9,763 nucleotides of DNA from the NCBI GenBank assembly GCA_002698885.1, contig PAAH01000023.1:6941-16703 (forward strand), written 5' to 3'. The notes beneath the pieces were generated by a model. The model was not told the DNA's origin, made no database searches, and saw only the letters and a program-made list of their open reading frames with translations. The position numbers were made by a program, and so were the translations under genes. Shown here one piece after another: positions 1 to 6,671 of the stretch. Source of the DNA: Nitrososphaerota archaeon (GTDB lineage: Archaea; Thermoproteota; Nitrososphaeria; Nitrososphaerales; Nitrosopumilaceae). Positions within the stretch are counted from its first letter, which is position 1, and every line of letters starts with the position of its first letter.

Positions 1-450
1 ACATCTATTGCACCAAAGAAAATAATTGATAAGCATAATAGAATTACTGTTTCAGACCTACTAATTTCCCTAGATGAGAAGACTTCTGGTGAACAAGTTC
101 TTGTTCCCAGAGTAATTCAAGGCTCATTGTTTACTGTAGCACGTGGCGATGAGTCTTCTATTAACATTCAAGTTTCAAGTTCTAATGGTCAATGTGTAAT
201 AGGTCAGAATGCTGATTGTTATGTGAATGACTCTACTCGTGAACCAGGTTCTATTTATGAAATTGTTCAGATAGATGGTAAAAATTACAAGGTACGATAT
301 AACGGTCCAGATGTAAGATTAGAGAAGTTCACTATCCTCCCTGAAGAATCAAACACTGAAATAGATACTAAAAATTGGAATGTTACTATACTAAAAGACG
401 ATCAACCAACAAGATTCTATTATAAGGTATCATACGTGTCTCTTGAGTAA
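1..450 (+). CDS. C-terminal part of a probable exported protein of unknown function (5' end outside window)
   Basis: The frame is open from the first base, so this is the last 149 residues of a longer protein. A TTG at 127 is only an internal codon: coding-like sequence continues upstream of it without a break. The visible part is rich in beta-forming residues, Ser, Thr and Asn. It has two closely spaced cysteines (in the segments GQCVIG and ADCYV) that could form a disulfide, NxS/T sequons (NDS, NVT), and no membrane segment. The stretch from the cysteines through YKVRY to RLEKFTILPEE resembles domains I associate loosely with secreted thaumarchaeal proteins, but I cannot name a family. Location outside the membrane is inferred from composition only. 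The gene ends 31 bp before tsr3 on the same strand. Confidence 0.6.
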   Translation, partial: TSIAPKKIIDKHNRITVSDLLISLDEKTSGEQVLVPRVIQGSLFTVARGDESSINIQVSSSNGQCVIGQNADCYVNDSTREPGSIYEIVQIDGKNYKVRYNGPDVRLEKFTILPEESNTEIDTKNWNVTILKDDQPTRFYYKVSYVSLE

Positions 451-481
451 AATAAAATAAAAGAGATAATTATCAAACTGC

Positions 482-976
482 ATGAAAGTTAACGTTCTGA
501 TGTTCAATCAGGACGATCCCAAAAAATGTACAGCTGCAAAATTAGTTAGATTTGGATTAGCCAAAAGAATTAAAAAAACATCTGAAAGTACATTAGTACT
601 ACATCCATTCTCCAAAAAAATTCTATTATCTAAAGACAAAACTATGATACGCTCAATTACTGGGATTGACTGTTCTTGGAATCTTGCAGATGGAATATTT
701 GAAAATTTTTTTGGTGGTGTTTCTAGAAAACTCCCTCCACTTTTAGCAGGAAATCCAGTGAATTATTCTAAGCTTAACAAGTTAACTACAGTTGAAGCTA
801 TATCATCAGCTGCATTTTTGCTTGGTTACGAGTCACTGTCATATCAATTAATGGAGAAGTTCAATTGGGGACATACATTTTTTGAATTAAATGAGAATCT
901 ACTAAAGGACTATCAGGGGGCTTCCTCAGAAGAGGAGGTTAGCATGATAATTCACGACTATGGATATCAAGTTTAA
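482..976 (+). CDS. tsr3: Tsr3, SSU rRNA aminocarboxypropyltransferase (DUF367 family)
   Basis: Tsr3 transfers the 3-amino-3-carboxypropyl group of S-adenosylmethionine to a uridine in helix 31 of small-subunit rRNA. In eukaryotes this completes m1acp3-pseudouridine; in archaea the product is an acp-modified uridine. The 164 residues match the family from end to end: DDPKKCTAAKL near residues 11-21, GIDCSW at 61-66, LLAGNPVNY ending at residue 95, the VEA motif near 104, FNWGH at 127-131 and FFELNENLL just after. The length is typical of archaeal members, which adopt a SPOUT-like knotted fold. The usual AANPVNYG reads AGNPVNYS here, a mild change. The ATG at 482 puts the DDPKKC motif at the usual distance from the N-terminus. 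The gene is 31 bp downstream of the preceding gene, and an AT-rich stretch just after that stop could be its own promoter. Confidence 0.93.
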   Translation: MKVNVLMFNQDDPKKCTAAKLVRFGLAKRIKKTSESTLVLHPFSKKILLSKDKTMIRSITGIDCSWNLADGIFENFFGGVSRKLPPLLAGNPVNYSKLNKLTTVEAISSAAFLLGYESLSYQLMEKFNWGHTFFELNENLLKDYQGASSEEEVSMIIHDYGYQV

Positions 977-1050
977 TCAAATTGTTTATCTTTCTAATAT
1001 AACCAACATACTATAGGGATTTATACAAGCATATTTCAGACGGGACGGAT

Positions 1051-3408
1051 ATGACATTAGAAAAATCAAACTCAGGATTAGTGCGTAGTCTTTCATTAAA
1101 GGACTCTGTAATGATTGGTGTTGCATCAATGATTGGTGGTGCAATATTTGTTCTAGTTGGTCCTGGAATGGCACAGGCTGGGGCTGCCCTGATGATTGCA
1201 TTCTTGCTTAATGGTGTGATTACTGTATTCACTGCACTGACCTATGCTGAGTTAGGTTCTGCATTTCCTGCTACTGGTGGAGGATACAGATGGGTAAAAC
1301 AAGGACTGCCAAGACCTAATGCATATCTTAGTGGATGGATGGCATGGTTTGGCCATACTATTGCAGGAAGTCTTTATGCAGTTGCGTTTGGATCATTCTT
1401 TGGCTATCTTCTAAAGGCATCAGGTATAATTGGAGATGATTTTGGATTCCCGATAGACAAGCTGTTTGCAGCTATAGCAATTATAATTTTTACATTTGTT
1501 AATATCAGAGGATCATCAGATACTGGCAGAGTAGGAAACGCAATAACATTCACACAACTTGCAATAATTGGAGTACTTGTTGCAGCTGCAGTGGGTGCGA
1601 TGGCATTTGCAAATCCAAACTGGTCAGAAAATTTTACAGACTTTATGCCACTAGGAATTACTGGAATTGCACTTGCAATGGGATTAACATTCATTGCATT
1701 TGAGGGATATGAGATAATTTCACAGGCGGGTGACGAAATTAAAAATCCAAAGCGAAACATTCCACGTGCAATTCTACTGTCACTTGCTATTGTAGTTACA
1801 CTGTATGTTGTGTTTACGTTTGTCTTCATTGGAGGTCTTAATCCGGATGATATTGGAATGCCGGCGTGGAGTTTTATTGGAAGTTTTGGTGAGCTTGGAA
1901 TAATCGAGGCTGCAGAGAGATTTATGCCATTTGGGGCACTGATAGTTCTGGCTGGTGGTCTGGTATCAACACTTTCAGCACTTAATGCCACAACGTTTGC
2001 TGCAAGTAGAGTCTCTTTTGCAATGGGAACACAGTATAATCTTCCACACGTATTCAGCAAGATTCATCCAAAATATCACACACCTTTCGTCGCAACTATA
2101 ATCTCAGGTATAATCATGATGGTGATAGCCTTATCACTAGACTTGACAGCTATTGCACTTGCTGCAAGCATAATGTTTCTCTTCTTGTTTACCCAGGTTA
2201 ATCTAGCATCAATTACAATCCGCCGACTTTATGAAAAGACTGTTGACTATGGATTCAAAACTCCATTCTTTCCTGCAGTCCCTATAATTGGCATTATCAC
2301 TGCTATGGGCTTGTCAATCTATCTCCTGATTACACATCCAGAAAGTTGGATTATTGCAGTTGTTTGGGTGTTAATCGGATTTGTTATCTACAAATTTTAT
2401 ACATCAAAACAAGAATTAGAGCACAATGCTCCATTAGTTTTTTCACAAGGACCCTCAATAAGAAAAAAATATCGCATCTTAGTTGTGTTTGATAAAAAAA
2501 CATCTACTAAATTTTTTCAAATTGCTAATGCTATTGCAAAACAAAAGGATGGGGAAATTACAATTTTACACGTGGTTAATATTCCACGACAAACACCTCT
2601 TTCACTAACTCACGGTTTTGGTAAAAATGGACTAAAAGAAATTGAGGAATTTAAAAAACTAATTCATGGATCTCTCCGGGTCAGATTTTTAGTTAGATTA
2701 GCACATGATCGTACGGAAGCAATTCTTTCAACTGCAGAAGAACAAGATATCAATACTATGCTTGTTGACTTTTCATTTTTACGTAATAATAAAAAATTAT
2801 TTTCACTTTCTACATGTGACATAGTTGGAGTTAGAGTAAGAAAGAAGTTTGATGAAGAATTATCTAAATTAATTGTGGCATATGATAAAGGAAGACATAG
2901 TGATCTTGGTCTAGAAATTGCAAGTGCTATGTCTGACTCTTATTCTGGGCAAATCAGGATTGTTAGAGGTGTTGTAGAAAATCCTGAAGAAGAGTTAGAG
3001 ATTATTGGTAAAATCAATGAGAAAATGTTTGATTTGAATCTTGTAAAAGTACCATTTGAAAAAGTATATTCAGACTCACAAATTATACCCGAACTATTAA
3101 AGAATTTCAAAAAAGATAAATCTGCAATTTTGATTATCGGTGCAGGTAATCAATCTGAAAATGCGTTTAGTCCAAAAACACTTCAATTATTGGATAAAAC
3201 AAGTAAATCTGTAATTGTAGTTAGAAACCATAGATTTTCTGAAGTACACACACGTTCATTCTGGAATATTATATCCCCATATCTTAGAGAAAACAAGTAT
3301 TTGTATCGTATTTACATAGAATTAATGGAAGTTTTCTATTTTACTAGAAACAAGTCTAGACGTGGAAGGTATGATGAAAAATACTTTGAGTCTAAATTAG
3401 ATAGATAA
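1051..3408 (+). CDS. APC-superfamily amino acid permease fused to two USP-like domains
   Basis: This is a 785-residue two-part protein. Residues 1-450 form a permease with about 12 membrane segments. TM1 carries the family signature GVASMIGGAIF at 23-33, and TM6 carries FIAFEGYE at 214-221, followed by the charged loop DEIKNPKRNIPRAI. The best guess for the substrate is an amino acid or amine, with H+ or Na+ coupling; specificity cannot be read from sequence. From about residue 472 the protein is soluble: a beta strand RILVVFD opens a first universal-stress-protein-like domain (about 472-605), and SKLIVAYD opens a second (about 605-740). The second ends with LIIGAGNQSENAF and SVIVVR, close to the nucleotide-loop region of USP domains but not a clean ATP-binding G2xG9xG(S/T) motif. 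A basic tail with KSRRGRYDEK follows. APC-USP fusions are known in archaea, and the tail is probably cytosolic and regulatory. The ATG at 1051 follows a short GGGACGG sequence. Confidence 0.9.
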   Translation: MTLEKSNSGLVRSLSLKDSVMIGVASMIGGAIFVLVGPGMAQAGAALMIAFLLNGVITVFTALTYAELGSAFPATGGGYRWVKQGLPRPNAYLSGWMAWFGHTIAGSLYAVAFGSFFGYLLKASGIIGDDFGFPIDKLFAAIAIIIFTFVNIRGSSDTGRVGNAITFTQLAIIGVLVAAAVGAMAFANPNWSENFTDFMPLGITGIALAMGLTFIAFEGYEIISQAGDEIKNPKRNIPRAILLSLAIVVTLYVVFTFVFIGGLNPDDIGMPAWSFIGSFGELGIIEAAERFMPFGALIVLAGGLVSTLSALNATTFAASRVSFAMGTQYNLPHVFSKIHPKYHTPFVATIISGIIMMVIALSLDLTAIALAASIMFLFLFTQVNLASITIRRLYEKTVDYGFKTPFFPAVPIIGIITAMGLSIYLLITHPESWIIAVVWVLIGFVIYKFYTSKQELEHNAPLVFSQGPSIRKKYRILVVFDKKTSTKFFQIANAIAKQKDGEITILHVVNIPRQTPLSLTHGFGKNGLKEIEEFKKLIHGSLRVRFLVRLAHDRTEAILSTAEEQDINTMLVDFSFLRNNKKLFSLSTCDIVGVRVRKKFDEELSKLIVAYDKGRHSDLGLEIASAMSDSYSGQIRIVRGVVENPEEELEIIGKINEKMFDLNLVKVPFEKVYSDSQIIPELLKNFKKDKSAILIIGAGNQSENAFSPKTLQLLDKTSKSVIVVRNHRFSEVHTRSFWNIISPYLRENKYLYRIYIELMEVFYFTRNKSRRGRYDEKYFESKLDR

Positions 3409-3414
3409 ATTCAA

Positions 3415-3431
3415 ATAATTTTAAAATATTT
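3415..3431 (+). promoter_or_regulatory. Putative TATA-type promoter of the RNase P RNA gene
   Basis: An AT-only run (ATAATTTTAAAATATTT) fills most of the 34 bp between the permease stop and the RNase P RNA. Its centre is about 20 nt upstream of the first paired base of helix P1, slightly closer than the usual 25 or so. The transcript may therefore start a few bases inside P1 as drawn, or the effective box may be the left half of the run. It is inferred from position and composition only. Confidence 0.4.
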
Positions 3432-3442
3432 GATTGGTACTA

Positions 3443-3726
3443 GTGCGAGCTGGTGTACGAATGCTGCTGAGGCAGAGGAAACTCCTCTCTCCATGTAGAA
3501 TTTGTGACCTGGTGATTGGTAGTCAGAGATGGCTGGTAACAGAGCAGAAAGAATCCTAATTGGAGTGTACAGTGATGACAAAATCTGAGGTTTCCAATGT
3601 TGGAATGAAAAATCTGTCCCACAAGGAGCAAAGCCAAACAGAACTATAGGATTCTACACCTGGTTCAGGTAGGCTGCAAAGCGAAATATCGTATAAAACA
3701 GAAAGAGGGTTACGGCCAGCACGCAC
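3443..3726 (+). ncRNA. rnpB: RNase P RNA (archaeal, type A-like)
   Basis: This is the catalytic RNA of ribonuclease P, which removes 5' leaders from pre-tRNAs together with archaeal Rpp proteins. The ends close on each other: GTGCGAGCTGG (3443-3453) pairs with CCAGCACGCAC (3716-3726), an 11-position P1 with one A/A mismatch. P2 is 3455-3460 with 3689-3694. A tiny P3 hairpin (CTGC/GCAG, UGAG loop) covers 3464-3475. The conserved boxes come in the correct order: GAGGAAACTCC at 3475-3485 (CR-I; usual GAGGAAAGUCC), AACAGAGCAGAAAG near 3538-3551 (CR-II-like), GGAGCAAAGCCAAACAG near 3625-3641 (CR-IV; E. coli GGAGCAAGGCCAAAUAG), GGTAGGCTGC near 3668-3677, and ACAGAA-3nt-GGGTTA at 3698-3712 (CR-V). 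The last pairs with CR-I to form P4. An 8-bp long-range helix 3494-3501/3651-3658 sits where P6 is expected. The region is visibly richer in G and C than its surroundings. Its 284 nt are in the range of archaeal RNase P RNAs. Confidence 0.93.
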
Positions 3727-4988
3727 TATTCTGGTTTCCAACCTTTTGGCATGGAACCTTTACTGCTTGTTGGTTGTTCATCTTTCTTTTCTTCAACTTG
3801 TGGTTGATCATATACACTTCTTGTTTTCTCATAAGTTTCATCGTCAAGATATGATTCACCTCTGTTAGTTTTGTAACCACCAGAGCCAGTACTTGTTGAA
3901 GCTGCTCTAAGTCTTGATGGGTCAATACCTGATTGACCTTGACCTTCATCCTTCTTTCTTTTCCTTTCACTGATAATAAAAACTCCAATACCACCTATTG
4001 CGGCCATTCCAGCCATTCCATAGATAATCATAACAGGGAATTCTCCTGTTGCAGTTGTTGCAAATCCTTCTGGAGGTGTTGGACTTACACCAAACACTTC
4101 ACTATTTTGTAAAACATCAACTGATGCAAAACCACCAATGTGGACATTTGCCGAGTCTGCAGACTCGATAGCTCGTATTGTGTAAACTTTGTCAGCTGTA
4201 AATGTTGCTTCGTTTACTTTTTCTATTTGAATTCCTTCTCTAAGACTACTTTCGCCCATTGTATATGATGACCAAACTCTACCTGCAAGTTCTTCTGATA
4301 ATCCATATGTTCCTGCATCAACATTAATTCCTGTTGGGTCAAACAAAAAGTGCCAGTTTCCAAGTGGTTGTGCTTTAATTCCACTTGCATCCATTAAGGG
4401 ATAGTTTAGAATTGCTTCTGCCTCAGAACCTTGAACAGCTGAATACAATGAAGGTGCTGCTTTGGAAATGTATGATATTGGAAGATTAATTTCATTATTA
4501 ATTCCCTTTACGCTGATATCAATAGGTCCACTCACTACAATTCCTCTCCAATCCATATCAATTAGTGCTGGGCTATTTGTTGAATATTCTCTAATAAGAT
4601 GACCTTGCAAATCAATCGTTAGTATGATTTTGTAATCAATTGATGTGTTTAATCCACGACCAGTTAACTGTGCGTCATAGTCTAAATTTACATTAGTTAC
4701 AACAGCATCACTGTTGGCAGTATTTTTTAGAAAGTAGTTAATCCTATCTCTAATTTCATCTGATGTTGTAGAGAATACGGTTGATGTTTTCTGACCTCTA
4801 AGCTCATCTGCAAGTTTACCACCTTCATCATATTCTAGAAAAATGGTTCTTTGAAACTTAATTGTTGCAGTTGCATTTTGTTCTTCTGGAAGCATTCTGA
4901 ACTCCATTTGAGCCCCAAATGCAGGAACTACTGTGAATGTGAGCATAATAACTGCAAGGAAAGATGTTAAAATTATAACACGAGACAC
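3726..4988 (-). CDS. Secreted protein with C-terminal membrane anchor and cytosolic tail, unknown function
   Basis: I do not recognise a named family; it may be restricted to Nitrososphaerota. The 420 residues have a clear layout. A signal peptide (hydrophobic 4-20, cleavage likely after AFGA at 26) is followed by an ectodomain of about 290 residues rich in beta-forming residues. That part has few or no cysteines and several possible N-glycosylation sites (NAT, NTS). One membrane segment lies at about 317-339 (FPVMIIYGMAGMAAIGG and on), followed by SERKRKK as a stop-transfer signal. The cytosolic tail of 81 residues is polar: Gly/Ser-rich, then Tyr- and acid-rich, ending in PKGWKPE. The start is GTG at 4988, preferred because it gives a complete signal peptide and lies about 27 nt below a TATA-like box. 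The stop codon shares its last base with the opposing RNase P RNA; the gene diverges from cofD. A sensor, cell-surface or envelope-stability role is possible but unproven. Confidence 0.88.
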   Translation of the reverse strand: MSRVIILTSFLAVIMLTFTVVPAFGAQMEFRMLPEEQNATATIKFQRTIFLEYDEGGKLADELRGQKTSTVFSTTSDEIRDRINYFLKNTANSDAVVTNVNLDYDAQLTGRGLNTSIDYKIILTIDLQGHLIREYSTNSPALIDMDWRGIVVSGPIDISVKGINNEINLPISYISKAAPSLYSAVQGSEAEAILNYPLMDASGIKAQPLGNWHFLFDPTGINVDAGTYGLSEELAGRVWSSYTMGESSLREGIQIEKVNEATFTADKVYTIRAIESADSANVHIGGFASVDVLQNSEVFGVSPTPPEGFATTATGEFPVMIIYGMAGMAAIGGIGVFIISERKRKKDEGQGQSGIDPSRLRAASTSTGSGGYKTNRGESYLDDETYEKTRSVYDQPQVEEKKDEQPTSSKGSMPKGWKPE

Positions 4989-5009
4989 GTTGCTCGTTGT
5001 TCAGTCAGG

Positions 5010-5020
5010 GTATATTAATT
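5010..5020 (-). promoter_or_regulatory. TATA-like box for the membrane-anchored protein gene
   Basis: Read on the minus strand, AATTAATATACC lies in the divergent intergenic region, centred about 27 nt before the GTG start at 4988. That spacing is what archaeal TBP/TFB promoters show to their transcription start, so the mRNA would have almost no leader. No ribosome-binding site is visible before the GTG, which agrees with a leaderless start. Confidence 0.5.
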
Positions 5021-5089
5021 GTTTGAATTTATCTCAGATTTGCTATTTGAAAAAGTAATATTGAGTGTTGTTTTTGCAGAATTGGTTTA

Positions 5090-6019
5090 GTGATTATTGT
5101 GATAACAGTTTTAGCTGGTGGAACAGGTTCGGTAAAACTTGTCCGTGGGTTGGCTTCTCAAAGAAGCGATGTAACGGTAATAAGTAACGTTGGTGATAAT
5201 TACTGGTTATACGGAATGTATGTCTGCCCTGATATTGATACTATCATTTATGGTTTAGCAGGAATATTAGACGAATCTCGCGGTTGGGGTGTAAAAAAAG
5301 ACACAAACAATTTTTTGAGACAAATGGAAGTTTTTGGCGAAGAGACTTGGTTTAGGGTTGGTGACAGAGATGCAGCTACCCATTTGATTAGAACTAACAT
5401 GTTAAAAAATGGTAAAAATCTTTCTGACATAACACAATGGATGTGCGAAAAATTTGCTGTTGAATCTAAAGTAGTTCCTATCACAGATAATTCTGTAGAA
5501 ACAAGAATAACATCAAATAATGAAGATTTACACCTTCAAGAATTTTGGGTGAAGCACCGTGGTAAAGGTCCCATAGAAGGAATTCAGTATGTTGGTGCAG
5601 ACAAATCACGTCCAAACCCTGCAGCAATAAATGCAATTCAAGATTCTGAGCTTGTAATAATTGCACCTGGAAATCCATTGACAAGTATTGGTCCAATGCT
5701 TGGAATTAAAGGAGTAAGAAAAGAACTATCAAAAAATAGAAAAAAAGTTGTTGCAATCAGTCCAATTGTAGGAAATAAATCATTTAGTGGTCCAGCAGCT
5801 CAATATATGGAAGCAGCTGGAATACAAGTTTCAGTTTTTGGTATAGGACAGATGTATGCAGATGTTTGTTCTAAATTAGTAATCGATTCAAAAGATAGAT
5901 CTCAAGCAAAAAAAATTGAGAGTATGGATATGAAAGTTTATGATACAAAAATAAAAATGACCAATAAGGCATCTGAGGAAGCTTTAGCATCATTCATTCT
6001 CAAACAAGTTAAAGGATAG
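5090..6019 (+). CDS. cofD: CofD, 2-phospho-L-lactate transferase (coenzyme F420 synthesis)
   Basis: CofD transfers the phospholactyl group from lactyl-2-diphospho-5'-guanosine to the deazaflavin FO, giving F420-0 in the cytosol. The family motifs are present in order: AGGTGSVKL at 9-17, NVGDN at 33-37 followed by CPDIDT at 46-51, RGWGV at 64-68, GDRDAATH at 91-98, PITDNSV around 131-137, GNPLTSIGP from 194 and GNKSFSGPA from 228. The length of 309 residues is normal. Two conserved acidic positions are Asn here: the usual DD/ED of the NTxDD loop reads DN, and the usual SDD of PMSDD reads TDN. The GTG at 5090 gives a slightly long N-terminus; GTG at 5099, three codons later, is an equally possible start. 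cofC begins 1 bp after the stop, so the two surely share a transcript. A weak TATA-like AGTAATATTG lies around 5055-5064. Confidence 0.93.
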   Translation: MIIVITVLAGGTGSVKLVRGLASQRSDVTVISNVGDNYWLYGMYVCPDIDTIIYGLAGILDESRGWGVKKDTNNFLRQMEVFGEETWFRVGDRDAATHLIRTNMLKNGKNLSDITQWMCEKFAVESKVVPITDNSVETRITSNNEDLHLQEFWVKHRGKGPIEGIQYVGADKSRPNPAAINAIQDSELVIIAPGNPLTSIGPMLGIKGVRKELSKNRKKVVAISPIVGNKSFSGPAAQYMEAAGIQVSVFGIGQMYADVCSKLVIDSKDRSQAKKIESMDMKVYDTKIKMTNKASEEALASFILKQVKG

Positions 6020-6020
6020 T

Positions 6021-6671
6021 TTGAAGACTTCTGCTATAATTCCAATTAAATCATTTTCTAGAGCAAAAACTAGATTAGAACTTGATACAGAAAAAACTGA
6101 AATTTTTTGTCATGTAATGCTGGAAGAAGTTTTAGATGCTGTTTCAAAATCTAAACACATTCAAAAAATTATTCTTGTATCAAAGGAAGAACAAGCATTT
6201 CAAATTGGAAAAAAATTTCAATGCAAAGAAATTTTTGATGAAACAGAATCAAGTGTTAATAACGCAGTTAATCTTGCAGATTCATGGATTTCTGAAAATA
6301 ACTTTTCCAGATCTGTAGTGTTTCCACAAGACATTCCATTTATGACTACACATGATATTGATATTCTTTTTAATTTTCATATATCTTCAAATTCAGTCAT
6401 TGTGGTTCCTTCTAGGCATTTTGATGGGACAAATGCATTAATTCGTACGCCTTCAGACATAATGAAAACTAGATATGATGAAGGCAGTTACAAGTTCCAA
6501 TTTGAAGCTGCACGGAGTAAAACTAATCATTATTCACTTGCCTTAATCCAAAGAATAATGCTTGATATTGATAATATGTCAGATATTGATTTTGCACTAA
6601 AAAAAAATATCAAACCATCTGTGTGTCAGAAACTTAGAGAGATTTTTGGCATTGATAATGGTAGTTTTTAG
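6021..6671 (+). CDS. cofC: CofC, 2-phospho-L-lactate guanylyltransferase (coenzyme F420 synthesis)
   Basis: CofC activates 2-phospho-L-lactate with GTP to give lactyl-2-diphospho-5'-guanosine, the substrate of CofD. Some relatives use phosphoenolpyruvate or 3-phosphoglycerate instead, and the substrate cannot be settled here. This 216-residue protein has a nucleotidyltransferase (GT-A-like) fold signature: IIPIKSFSRAKTRL at 6-19 (nucleotide-binding loop and basic residues), VFPQDIPF at 100-107 where most members have an A/G before the Asp, FDGTNAL at 134-140, DEGSYKFQFEAA around 153-164, and LDIDNMSDI at 181-189 (metal-binding Asp pair). The start is TTG at 6021, one base after the cofD stop; the next in-frame ATG is too far in. 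Its stop overlaps that of the opposing protease gene by 4 bp, so the two transcripts converge with no spacer. Confidence 0.9.
   Translation: MKTSAIIPIKSFSRAKTRLELDTEKTEIFCHVMLEEVLDAVSKSKHIQKIILVSKEEQAFQIGKKFQCKEIFDETESSVNNAVNLADSWISENNFSRSVVFPQDIPFMTTHDIDILFNFHISSNSVIVVPSRHFDGTNALIRTPSDIMKTRYDEGSYKFQFEAARSKTNHYSLALIQRIMLDIDNMSDIDFALKKNIKPSVCQKLREIFGIDNGSF

Noticed and set aside
127..450. TTG at 127 as the start of a 107-residue gene
   Set aside because: The frame stays open to base 1 with similar protein-like composition, and a gene truncated by the window edge is the simpler reading.
1404..2060. Long minus-strand open frame (218 residues) inside the permease gene
   Set aside because: It is antisense to well-conserved permease helices. 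Its translation shows no family motif, and its openness follows from codon use in the real gene.
3658..3670. tRNA-like T-loop sequence GGTTCAGGT
   Set aside because: There is no acceptor, D or anticodon stem around it. It forms a small hairpin (ACCTG/CAGGT) within the RNase P RNA, between CR-IV and CR-V.
3440..3741. Two minus-strand open frames (65 and 61 residues) across 3440-3741
   Set aside because: They lie antisense to the RNase P RNA, have no recognisable protein features, and the conserved RNA elements explain the sequence.
3710..3994. Minus-strand open frame of 94 residues
   Set aside because: It is a shifted-frame shadow of the C-terminal tail of the membrane-anchored protein, whose frame has a signal peptide, TM segment and coherent composition.
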